Origin: CBDATA01 sp965202845
GTDB taxonomy: Bacteria > Acidobacteriota > Vicinamibacteria > Marinacidobacterales > Marinacidobacteraceae
Reading direction: 5' to 3'
DNA: 64,000 bases
Assembly: GCA_965202845.1 (NCBI GenBank)
Contig: OZ241856.1
Span: 2,170,001 to 2,234,000, forward strand
A model generated the notes under the pieces. That model saw only the letters and a list, made by a program, of their open reading frames with translations. It was not told where the DNA came from and made no database searches. The position numbers and the translations under genes are program-made. Below are positions 6,918-14,370 of this stretch, one piece after another. Every line of letters begins with the position of its first letter. Position 1 is the stretch's first letter.

Positions 6918-9701
6918 TCAGCGAGCGACGCGACGGCGGCGGCGGCGCTTCTTCTTGCGGGAGGCGGTCAGCGGCTTCCGCATCCGCTCGTAGAGCGGGA
7001 AGAGATGCTCGATCCGTTCGCGCTCGGAGCCGAACGTCTTCCCGGGGCGGTACAGCCTGTCCACCGCCCGGTCGAGGTTCCGGTGGGCGCTGCGGAGATC
7101 CGGGGGCATGAGGTCCGGGTCGTAGAGGTTGGCGAGCGTCGCATTCGGGTGAGCGACGCGGGCGGCGATCACCGCCGAGGCGAACGTCTCCAGTTTCGAG
7201 CGGTCGGCGCCCTCGGGCGGGGGCGGAAAGGTGTTGTAGACGACTCCGGCCGAATACCTGTAGCGGCTTTCCAGCCGTCCCCCGATGTGCCGCAGCCACG
7301 CCATGTGCATCGCCGAGGTCAGCAGCGCGAAATCGGCCATGGTGGCGTCTTGAAGCACCAAGGTCGCATCGCTCGGAATGACCGGCGGCTCCAGCCAGCC
7401 GATGGGGGCGTATTTCCGTCGCTCGGAACTCACCCGCGGAATCATCAAAAACGGCGCGGTGGGGAACACCCTGTGGTTGTAGAGATTCGGCGCTTCTGCG
7501 AGTTTCCGGGTCGGTTCCGCCCGACATCCCAGCCGAAACCGGCGCACCGCCGCCAGCCGTTCCCGCACCTTGGGCAACCGCGCCAGGACGCGGGGCGAAG
7601 CGTCATGCATCTCCAGGATCCAGCGCTCAACTCCCTGCAGAAATTCCCGCGCCCCCACATAGGGACGCAGGAAGGGCGCGGCGTCCGGCTCCGCGGCGAG
7701 GAACGCCGCGCGCTCAACGGCGTCGAAAATGAGATGCCCGCCGTCGATCGGCTGCGACCCCATGACCAGCCGGGGCATCCCGTTGATCGGCCGCGCCTCC
7801 TCCCGCACCGTCAGATGCGGGTCGGCGAGACCGTCGGCATCAAAGAGGTAGGGCGAGATCGTCCGGTGCCGACTCTCGTGGGGTTCGCCCTTCGCGTCCT
7901 CGTAGGAGAAAAGCCGCCGCTCCGGCGGGGGCGCGCCCGAAAGGCCGAGGATCACCACATACACATGGGCGACTCCGCGAGCCTCCGAACTCCACTTGAA
8001 GGTCCGGTGCGCGAACGCGATCTCCAGACCGAAACGCCCGAACAGCACCGGCCAAAGCTGCGCCGCCTGCTCCCCCTGGGTGATCGAGTTGGTGGCCACG
8101 AAGCCGATCCGCATCCCGCTCCCCCTCGCGTACTCCCCCGCCTTGATGAACCACGCCGCCACATAGTCCAGCGTCCCCCCGCTCCCACCGAGCCCCGCAA
8201 CCCGCCGCGTCTGCTCCCGTCGATGCGCCGCCTGGTGCTTCGAACCCCCAAACGGCGGGTTCCCGAACACGAACGAACACCGAGCCGGCGCCAGCAACTC
8301 CGACCATTCCACCTCCAGCGCGTCGGCATGCAGAATCCGAGGCGAACGCTCCAGCGGAATCCGGACGAACGCCTGCCCGAAACGATGCCCCAACTCCACG
8401 TTCATGATGTGATCCATCATCCAGAGCGCCGTCTCGGCGATCCGCGCCGCGAACTCCCCGATCTCGATCCCGTGGAACTGGTGGACGTTCAGCCGCGAGA
8501 ACAGCTGTCCCGGCGCCATCCCGTTCTCCCGAACCAGAATCTCGTCCAGAACCTCGATCTCCAGCCGCCGCAGCTCCCGGTAGGCGACGATCAGGAAGTT
8601 GCCGCAGCCGCACGCCGGATCGAGGAAGGCGAGCGCGCCGAGTCTCCGGTGGAACTCCTGGAGCCGCGTCCGCCGACCCCGCTTCAGCCCCTTGATGCGG
8701 GCGAACTCGGCGCGCAGGTCGTCGAGGAACAGCGGCTCGATGACCTTCAGGATGTTTGCCTCGGTGGTGTAGTGGGCGCCCTGGGCGCGGCGCTCCTCCG
8801 GGTCCATCACCGACTGGAAGAGCGAGCCGAAGATCGCCGGCGAGATGACCGACCAGTCGAACCGGCTCGCGTCCAGCAGCTGCCGCCGCATCCGCGAAGT
8901 GAAGTCCGGCAGCCCGAGGCGTTCCTCGAACAGATCGCCGTTCACGTGTGGGAAGCGGGCGAGGTCCTCGTCGAGGGCGGCGGAGCGTCGGTCTTCCGGA
9001 GTGTCCAGCACTTCGAAGAGCTTGGAGAGCCAGAGGCCCAGGTCGCTGCCGTCCTCCCGGGTCCGGGTCTCGAGGAACTCCAGCAGCAGGTCGCGCGGCT
9101 CGAAAATGCCGGTGTCGTCGGCGAACAGGCAGAAGACGATCCGCACCAGGAAGCGCTCCAGGTCGTGCCCCCGGTAGCCCGCCGCCGCCAGCGAGTCGTG
9201 GAGCCTCCCCATCAACTCGGCGGCCTTGATGTTGGCCGGGTCCTGGTCGCGGAAGGTTCGCCGCTGGAGTCCCAGGATGAACCCGAACCGGTCGATGTGC
9301 TTCGGCAGGTCGGCGAGCGCGAAGGTGAAGGACTCCCCCGACTCCAGGTCGTGCAGATCGAAGGTGCGGAAGTCGCTGACCAGGATGTGGCGCGGGCGCT
9401 CGTATTCGGGGAGCGCGTCGAAGTACCCCCCGGCCTGGTCGTAGGCGGCGCGCAGATCGCCCCCGGCGCTCTTCTGCTCGACGATCAGCGTTCCCGGCCA
9501 GAAGAGGTCGATGAAGCCGGTGCGCTGGTTCAACTTCCGAACGTGCGCTTCGAAGCGGGCGACCGAAGCCCGCCGCACCCCGAAGATGGCGAAGAACTCG
9601 TTGTAGAAGGTCTGGGAGTCGCCCCGCTCGTAGCTGGCGCCCTCCCACCGCCCGGCGAAAGCCGCGGCGCGCGCCCGGATTTCGTTCCACGAGAGGCGCA
9701 T
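6918..9701 (-). CDS. MmeI-like (type IIL) restriction-modification enzyme
   Basis: This single 927-residue polypeptide appears to combine nuclease, adenine methyltransferase and specificity regions. The PD-(D/E)xK-type nuclease motif sits near the N-terminus: Asp65 in GFIDLFWPG and Glu75-Gln-Lys77 in LIVEQKSAGGD. A helical region leads into QGAHYTTEANILKVIEPLFLDDL. Methyltransferase motif I is LDPACGCGNFLIVAYREL and motif IV is FVFGNPPFGGSKH, an NPPF-type N6-adenine enzyme. The C-terminal part (GVVYNTFPPPP, then a Lys/Arg-rich tail) should carry target recognition. It is a solitary gene set between housekeeping genes, with composition close to its neighbours. The recognition site cannot be predicted here. 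Confidence 0.88.
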   Translation of the reverse strand: MRLSWNEIRARAAAFAGRWEGASYERGDSQTFYNEFFAIFGVRRASVARFEAHVRKLNQRTGFIDLFWPGTLIVEQKSAGGDLRAAYDQAGGYFDALPEYERPRHILVSDFRTFDLHDLESGESFTFALADLPKHIDRFGFILGLQRRTFRDQDPANIKAAELMGRLHDSLAAAGYRGHDLERFLVRIVFCLFADDTGIFEPRDLLLEFLETRTREDGSDLGLWLSKLFEVLDTPEDRRSAALDEDLARFPHVNGDLFEERLGLPDFTSRMRRQLLDASRFDWSVISPAIFGSLFQSVMDPEERRAQGAHYTTEANILKVIEPLFLDDLRAEFARIKGLKRGRRTRLQEFHRRLGALAFLDPACGCGNFLIVAYRELRRLEIEVLDEILVRENGMAPGQLFSRLNVHQFHGIEIGEFAARIAETALWMMDHIMNVELGHRFGQAFVRIPLERSPRILHADALEVEWSELLAPARCSFVFGNPPFGGSKHQAAHRREQTRRVAGLGGSGGTLDYVAAWFIKAGEYARGSGMRIGFVATNSITQGEQAAQLWPVLFGRFGLEIAFAHRTFKWSSEARGVAHVYVVILGLSGAPPPERRLFSYEDAKGEPHESRHRTISPYLFDADGLADPHLTVREEARPINGMPRLVMGSQPIDGGHLIFDAVERAAFLAAEPDAAPFLRPYVGAREFLQGVERWILEMHDASPRVLARLPKVRERLAAVRRFRLGCRAEPTRKLAEAPNLYNHRVFPTAPFLMIPRVSSERRKYAPIGWLEPPVIPSDATLVLQDATMADFALLTSAMHMAWLRHIGGRLESRYRYSAGVVYNTFPPPPEGADRSKLETFASAVIAARVAHPNATLANLYDPDLMPPDLRSAHRNLDRAVDRLYRPGKTFGSERERIEHLFPLYERMRKPLTASRKKKRRRRRRVAR

Positions 9702-9810
9702 CAGCCCGACTCAACCTGCTCGTTCCCGTTCGTTCATCGCTCGCGCCCTCCCCGGCTTCGCCGTCCGCCAAGCGGAATCCTACCGAAAAGGACGGCAATC
9801 CCGACCGGTT

Positions 9811-9939
9811 TCACGCCGCCGCCCGGCAGAGGGCGAGCAGGGTCAGCGCCAGAACCACCAGCAGGGCGGCGAGGCGCTGGCCGCCCGTGAAGGCGAACGG
9901 CTCCGGGTCGCTCGCCGATCCATTCCCCGAATCGTTCAC
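9811..9939 (-). CDS. Small predicted membrane peptide (42 aa)
   Basis: A GTG start overlaps the spoIID-like stop (GTGA). The product has a short polar N-terminus and one hydrophobic helix, LAALLVVLALTLLALC, ending CRAAA. Four-base stop/start overlaps are used by several certain genes in this operon, which is the main support. No family was recognised. It may be spurious. Confidence 0.35.
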   Translation of the reverse strand: MNDSGNGSASDPEPFAFTGGQRLAALLVVLALTLLALCRAAA

Positions 9940-12044
9940 CGGGCCGTCCCCCCGACCGTCTCGATGCGAGTCTCCGGGTAGTAGTGGGCCAGAATCTCCC
10001 GGTAGTCGAAGCCGTGGGCGGCCATGCCGTACGCGCCGGCCTGGCAGAGCCCCAGGCCGTGCCCCCACCCGCGGCCGGTGAACCACCAGGCCTCCACCTG
10101 CCCGTCCGCGCCCAGGCGCGGTTCGATGGCGAAGAGGGTGTCCGCGAGGCCGAGCGCCCGGCGCACTTCCAGCCCCCGGACCTCCAGCGCCCCGCGGGCG
10201 CCGCGGATGCGCAGGCGGCGGATCCGCCCGGATGCGCCGAACTCCAGCGGCTCGAGCGCCGTCACCCGACCGATGTCCCGGTCGGGGTAGCGCTCGGCGA
10301 GGGAACGGGACAGGTCGGCGTTGTGTTTCGGAACCAGCCAGGCGGACTGCGCGGAAAACCGATCCCAGGTCTCGCCCAGGTCTTCGAGGACGAGCACGTC
10401 GAACTCGGTCGGGGCGCCGGGAGCCGACCGGTAGCGCACGAAGTCGCCGAGCCGGACCCGGAGGCGCTGTTCCGGGACCGGCGGCGGAACCGAAGCGGGG
10501 CGCCCCGGGATCCGGAGCGGGCGGACTTCCCGGTAGAGCCGAACGCCGGGCGCCGGGCGCATCCGTTCGAGCGGCGCCGGCCGGTCGGGTTCAAGCAGCA
10601 GCCCCTCTGAGCCGAAATCCCGGACCTGGCCGCGCGTCAGCAGCGGGCCGCTGCGGCGCATCAGGGCCGCCGCCGTCGAGATCACCTCGCGCCGGGTGAC
10701 CGCCCGCCCGGGGACGATCCCGAGTTCGGAAGCGTCGAGGAGTCCCTCTTCCAGCAGGCGGTCCAGGGGCGAGGTCCGAACGTGCATCCGCTCGGTGGGG
10801 CGGCAACGAAACGCGGCGACCCATTCGGCGTACTGGTCGAGATGCATACCCGCCGGTTCGCCGATCCCGCCTTCGGAACAGACCGGAAGCCCCAGCCAGG
10901 TCAACGCCGCGCCAATCACGGTCGCCGCTTCCGCCGGCGCCGCCGGTTCGCCCAGCGCGCCCGGCCAATCGGAGGGAAGCCCGCCGACCAGCGCGGCGTC
11001 GAGGGGGACCAACGGCGTCGCCGCCCCGGCGGTCAGGTCGAAGCCGCCGCCCTCGCGGACGCCTTCCCGGGACACCAGATACGGCGCCGGGGCGCTGAAC
11101 ACGTTCTCGGCGTTTTCGGTGCGCCCCCCGCAGGCGGCGGTATAGAGGGCGTCCGCCAGCTCGCCCCGGTGGGTCAACACCTCGCCGGCGGTGGCCTGGA
11201 TGGCGGCGGTGGCCATCGGGTGCTCGGCGGCCACGCCCCCGTACACCTGGCAGCCGGGGCCGCTGCACAGGTCGTAGCCCCGGTCCCGCCAGGCGGGGCG
11301 GGGGCGGAGCGCATAGGTGCGGGCCACCAGCGCCTGCGCCTTGAGCGCTTCCGGTTCGGGAAACAGATCGGGAGGCAACTCGCGGGGCGCCACTCCCTTC
11401 AGGTAGTCCTCCACCGGAAGCCGGTTGACCACCGTCACCCCCTCCGCCGCCCGAAAGACCTCGAACACGCCCCGGTACGGCTGCCCTTCCCACTCCAGGA
11501 AGCTCCCGCCGGGGCGGATTTCGAGCCGGACGCCGGGAGGGATGCGGATCGGCAGCCCGCCGACCGGACGCAACCGCAGCGCCTCGCCTTCCGGAACCGG
11601 GAATGGAACCAGGCCGGCCTGGAGGAATCCGCTCGCCCGCAGGATGTCCACGTCGGCGGGTTCCCCCAGAACCACCAGATAGCGGCCCGATTCCGGATCG
11701 CGGGCGATGCGCGCCGGAGCGCTCCGCTGTTCGGCGGCGGCGAGCGGCGCCGGCGGGCGGGTCGGCGAAGCCCGGAGCGGTTCCCCGCGGAAGCGGCGCA
11801 AGGCGTCCCGGGCGCCCTCCCGCGTCGGCCAGGCGCCGAGCGTCACGACCGGGGCGCCGCCGGGGCGGGTCTCCGGACCGACGAGGATGTCGGTCGCCTC
11901 GATCTCCAGCTCGCCGGCGCGGATGGTGAAGGGGGTCGGCGCCCCGATGCGGGCGACCGGTTCGGCGTCGGCCAGGCCGATGCGGATGCTCCCGGTTTCC
12001 GCCGGCAGTTGGACCGCGGCCAGCAGCGCCAGGAGTCCGATCAC
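9936..12044 (-). CDS. SpoIID/LytB-domain secreted protein
   Basis: This 702-residue exported protein has a signal peptide (IGLLALLAAVQLPAETGS after a GTG start). A SPOR-like segment follows (VVTLGAWPTREGARDALRRF). The SpoIID/LytB domain begins around VTVVNRLPVEDYLKGV and includes APRELPPDLFPEPEALKAQA, ARTYAL, and YTAACGGRTENAENVF. The domain is completed near the C-terminus by GRGWGHGLGLCQAGAYGMA and ILAHYYPETRIE. A large insert separates these two parts, as in long diderm SpoIID-like proteins. Family members act on peptidoglycan glycan strands as lytic transglycosylases. The GTG overlaps the upstream tonB-like stop by four bases, indicating one envelope operon. Confidence 0.88.
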   Translation of the reverse strand: MIGLLALLAAVQLPAETGSIRIGLADAEPVARIGAPTPFTIRAGELEIEATDILVGPETRPGGAPVVTLGAWPTREGARDALRRFRGEPLRASPTRPPAPLAAAEQRSAPARIARDPESGRYLVVLGEPADVDILRASGFLQAGLVPFPVPEGEALRLRPVGGLPIRIPPGVRLEIRPGGSFLEWEGQPYRGVFEVFRAAEGVTVVNRLPVEDYLKGVAPRELPPDLFPEPEALKAQALVARTYALRPRPAWRDRGYDLCSGPGCQVYGGVAAEHPMATAAIQATAGEVLTHRGELADALYTAACGGRTENAENVFSAPAPYLVSREGVREGGGFDLTAGAATPLVPLDAALVGGLPSDWPGALGEPAAPAEAATVIGAALTWLGLPVCSEGGIGEPAGMHLDQYAEWVAAFRCRPTERMHVRTSPLDRLLEEGLLDASELGIVPGRAVTRREVISTAAALMRRSGPLLTRGQVRDFGSEGLLLEPDRPAPLERMRPAPGVRLYREVRPLRIPGRPASVPPPVPEQRLRVRLGDFVRYRSAPGAPTEFDVLVLEDLGETWDRFSAQSAWLVPKHNADLSRSLAERYPDRDIGRVTALEPLEFGASGRIRRLRIRGARGALEVRGLEVRRALGLADTLFAIEPRLGADGQVEAWWFTGRGWGHGLGLCQAGAYGMAAHGFDYREILAHYYPETRIETVGGTAR

Positions 12045-13234
12045 GGAGCGGCGCCGCCGAAGAGGTCGTAGGGCTGCTCGTTGTACCAGAACACCAGCAT
12101 GATCTCGAAGTTGCGGCCCGGATAGTCGTCGGGGAGCGGAAGCAGTTCGGCGCCGCGCAGGGCGCCGACGGCGGCGTTGTCGAATCCGGCGGTTCCGGAC
12201 GGGATCACCATCTGGAGCCATTCGATGGCGCCGCTGCGCGTCACGCTGATCGCAATGGCCACGTGCCCCGCCTGGAACGCCGCCGCATAGGGCACGTACC
12301 AGTTGCGCCGGACTTCGGCGATGAGCCGACCGATCCACGGCACCATGTCGGCGCCCCGGTCGTCGTAGTACAGCGTGTTGTTGCGGTTGGAGACCAGCCC
12401 CCCCTCCGGGTTGCGGAACCGCTTGCCCTCGAGAAACCGCCAGATGTCGGTGGGGGTTCCCCGGCGCCGGTCGGCTTCCTCGGCGCGGGCCCGGGCGGCG
12501 GCGCGTTCCGCCTCGTCGGCGCGTCGCCGGGCGTCGCCGGCCGGGTCGGCCAGTCGGTCGCGGAAGGCGTCGGGGTCGAAATGGAGACGTGAAGAGGTCG
12601 CGGGTGACGGGACGGCGAGGTCCGGTTCCGCTTCGGGAGGGGGCGTCGGTTCCGACGTCGGTTCGGGCGATGGTTCCCGATCCGGGTCGTCGCCCATCGG
12701 CTGATCGAAGAAGAACTCCTCGTCCTGGCCGTCGGAGAAGGGAAGGTCGTTCTGGAATCCAGTCGAGGGGACGGCGAGCTGCGCTTCGGGAATCTGAAGG
12801 GGGACCGCCGGCTCCGGGCGCTCGACCGGCGGGGGGACGGGTTCCGCTTCCACAACCAGCGCCGGCGGGGGCGCTTCCTCCTCCTCGACCGGGGGCGCCT
12901 CGAAGGTGAGAAGCGGACGCTCCTCCTCCTCGTCCTCCGCCAGAACCGCCGGGACGCTGTCCTCCGAAGCAACCGGAACCAGCCCCCCCAGCATCCCGAC
13001 CAGCAGGAGAAGGTGGATGCCGGTGGAGGCGGCCGCGACGCGCAGACGGCGGCCCCGGTCGGGGCCCGTCAGCGCCTCCGCGGTTCCCCCGGCGACCAGA
13101 CCCTCGAGGCCGCGCGGCGGGACCGGGGAGACCGGGAGCCCCGCCGGGGAGCGGCGACGGAAGGGCGGAGCGGAGCGACGGCGGGGGGGCGGCGGCCGGT
13201 CGGTCAGACCGGGACCGCCGGAGTCGACGGTCAC
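12041..13234 (-). CDS. TonB-family / cell-envelope C-terminal domain protein
   Basis: This 397-residue protein has a basic Pro/Arg-rich cytoplasmic start and a single transmembrane helix near residue 70-90 (STGIHLLLLVGMLGGLVPV). A long Glu/Pro-rich periplasmic linker and an Ala/Arg coiled segment follow. The C-terminal TonB-like domain includes MVPWIGRLIAEVRRNWYVPY, SVTRSGAIEWLQMV and FEIMLVFWYN. The architecture is that of TonB or TolA-type energy transducers spanning the periplasm. No ExbB/ExbD genes are nearby. The partner receptor is unknown. Confidence 0.82.
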   Translation of the reverse strand: MTVDSGGPGLTDRPPPPRRRSAPPFRRRSPAGLPVSPVPPRGLEGLVAGGTAEALTGPDRGRRLRVAAASTGIHLLLLVGMLGGLVPVASEDSVPAVLAEDEEEERPLLTFEAPPVEEEEAPPPALVVEAEPVPPPVERPEPAVPLQIPEAQLAVPSTGFQNDLPFSDGQDEEFFFDQPMGDDPDREPSPEPTSEPTPPPEAEPDLAVPSPATSSRLHFDPDAFRDRLADPAGDARRRADEAERAAARARAEEADRRRGTPTDIWRFLEGKRFRNPEGGLVSNRNNTLYYDDRGADMVPWIGRLIAEVRRNWYVPYAAAFQAGHVAIAISVTRSGAIEWLQMVIPSGTAGFDNAAVGALRGAELLPLPDDYPGRNFEIMLVFWYNEQPYDLFGGAAP

Positions 13235-13316
13235 GGAACCCGGCGGGAAGGGAACATCAGGGGGGAGGCGGTCGCAACATCCGTACCTCGTCGGGACGGC
13301 GGGAAGCCGAGCGCCG

Positions 13317-13712
13317 TCAGACCCGCCGGAGATCGAATTCCGCCTCCGCGACCGTCTTCCCGTCCACCCGGGCGACCCCGGCGAACCGGCGGGGCGGCCC
13401 GGCGGCGACGACCTCGAACTCCAGCACGCTTCCCGGCGTCACCGGCCTGCGAAAGCGGACGCTCGCCGCCCGGGCGAGCCGCCAGACGCCGCCCTCCGCC
13501 GGATCGGCCGCGGCGCGAAGACGGCGGGCCGCTTCCGCCATCGCCTCCAGGCTGAACACGCCCGGAACCACCGGCATGTCCGGGAAATGGCCCGCGAAAA
13601 AGGGTTCGTCCGCCGGAACCGCCCGGCTCGCGACGATGCGGGCCGGACGCCCGTCCGCTCCCGGATCCAGCTCCAGCACCCGGTCGAGGAGGCGGGGCGC
13701 GCACTGCACCAC
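13317..13712 (-). CDS. FabZ/FabA-like 3-hydroxyacyl-ACP dehydratase
   Basis: This 131-residue hot-dog protein has the FabZ active-site pattern: the catalytic His in FFAGHFPDMPVVPGVF and the Glu in SLEAMAEAARRLR. The family normally reads HFPG; here the Gly is Asp. A later strand, RFRRPVTPGSVLEFEV, matches FabZ. It is slightly shorter than typical FabZ. It follows the OmpH/Skp gene, as fabZ does in many diderm bamA-skp-lpx clusters, but lpxD and lpxA are missing here. Confidence 0.8.
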   Translation of the reverse strand: MVQCAPRLLDRVLELDPGADGRPARIVASRAVPADEPFFAGHFPDMPVVPGVFSLEAMAEAARRLRAAADPAEGGVWRLARAASVRFRRPVTPGSVLEFEVVAAGPPRRFAGVARVDGKTVAEAEFDLRRV

Positions 13713-13746
13713 GGACTACACCACGGGGGGGGCGGCCCGGTTCCCC

Positions 13747-14307
13747 CTATTCCGGCGAACCGGCGGCGCCGGCGTCCGCGTTGAACCGCTCGATGACCTC
13801 GTCGGAGATGTCCAGCGTCGGGTCCATGACGAACGTGAGTCCCGGCGTGACCCGGAGGATGAGCTGGATCTGCTGCTCGTTCGCCACTTCCTCCACCACC
13901 GGCCCCAGCTCGGATTCCAGCTGGGCGAACCCCTGGGTCTGCCGCTCGTTGAAGTCCCGTTGCTGGTCCTCGAGCCAGCGCTGGAGATCGGTCTGCTTGC
14001 GTTCCAGCTCGCGGGCCAGTTCGGCGCGCGCCTCGGCGGAGAGAAGCTGCGACTGCGCCCGGCTGGTCAGGTCGGCGATCTCCTGCTCCCGCGCCTGGCG
14101 GTCGCGCCCGACCTGCTCCTGAAGCCCCTGGAGCTCGGCGATCAGCGCCTGCCCCTTCTGGGACTCCTGGGCGATGCGATCGATGTCGATGACGGCTACG
14201 CGGGGCCCCATTTGGGCGGCGGACTGGGCGGCGAACGCGGACAGCGGAAGGCAGCCGGCCGCCGCCAGCGCCATCCCGCACAGCCGAAGGCGGATTCGAG
14301 ACTTCAT
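13747..14307 (-). CDS. OmpH/Skp-family periplasmic chaperone
   Basis: This 186-residue protein has a Sec signal peptide (cleavage near SAFAAQSAAQ) and the Skp start RVAVIDIDRIAQESQKG. A long coiled coil rich in Gln, Glu and Arg follows, then the C-terminal ISDEVIERFNAD. Skp family members hold unfolded outer-membrane proteins on their way to BamA, which is encoded directly upstream. The ATG has GGGAGC upstream. Lipid biosynthesis (FabZ-like) follows downstream. Confidence 0.9.
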   Translation of the reverse strand: MKSRIRLRLCGMALAAAGCLPLSAFAAQSAAQMGPRVAVIDIDRIAQESQKGQALIAELQGLQEQVGRDRQAREQEIADLTSRAQSQLLSAEARAELARELERKQTDLQRWLEDQQRDFNERQTQGFAQLESELGPVVEEVANEQQIQLILRVTPGLTFVMDPTLDISDEVIERFNADAGAAGSPE

Positions 14308-14370
14308 GAATAGGTTGCTCCCTGAATGGTTCCCCCACCGGCGGAAATCCCGCGTTCGGGAAAAGGCGGC

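Noticed and set aside
9702..9810. Possible regulatory region between the MmeI-like gene and the small membrane peptide
   Set aside because: The 109 bp show no clear promoter, hairpin with T-run or repeat.
6507..9890. A plus-strand open frame of 1127 codons antisense to the MmeI-like gene
   Set aside because: It is antisense to a protein with clear catalytic motifs, has no recognisable domain, and shows the same GC-driven composition as other shadows.
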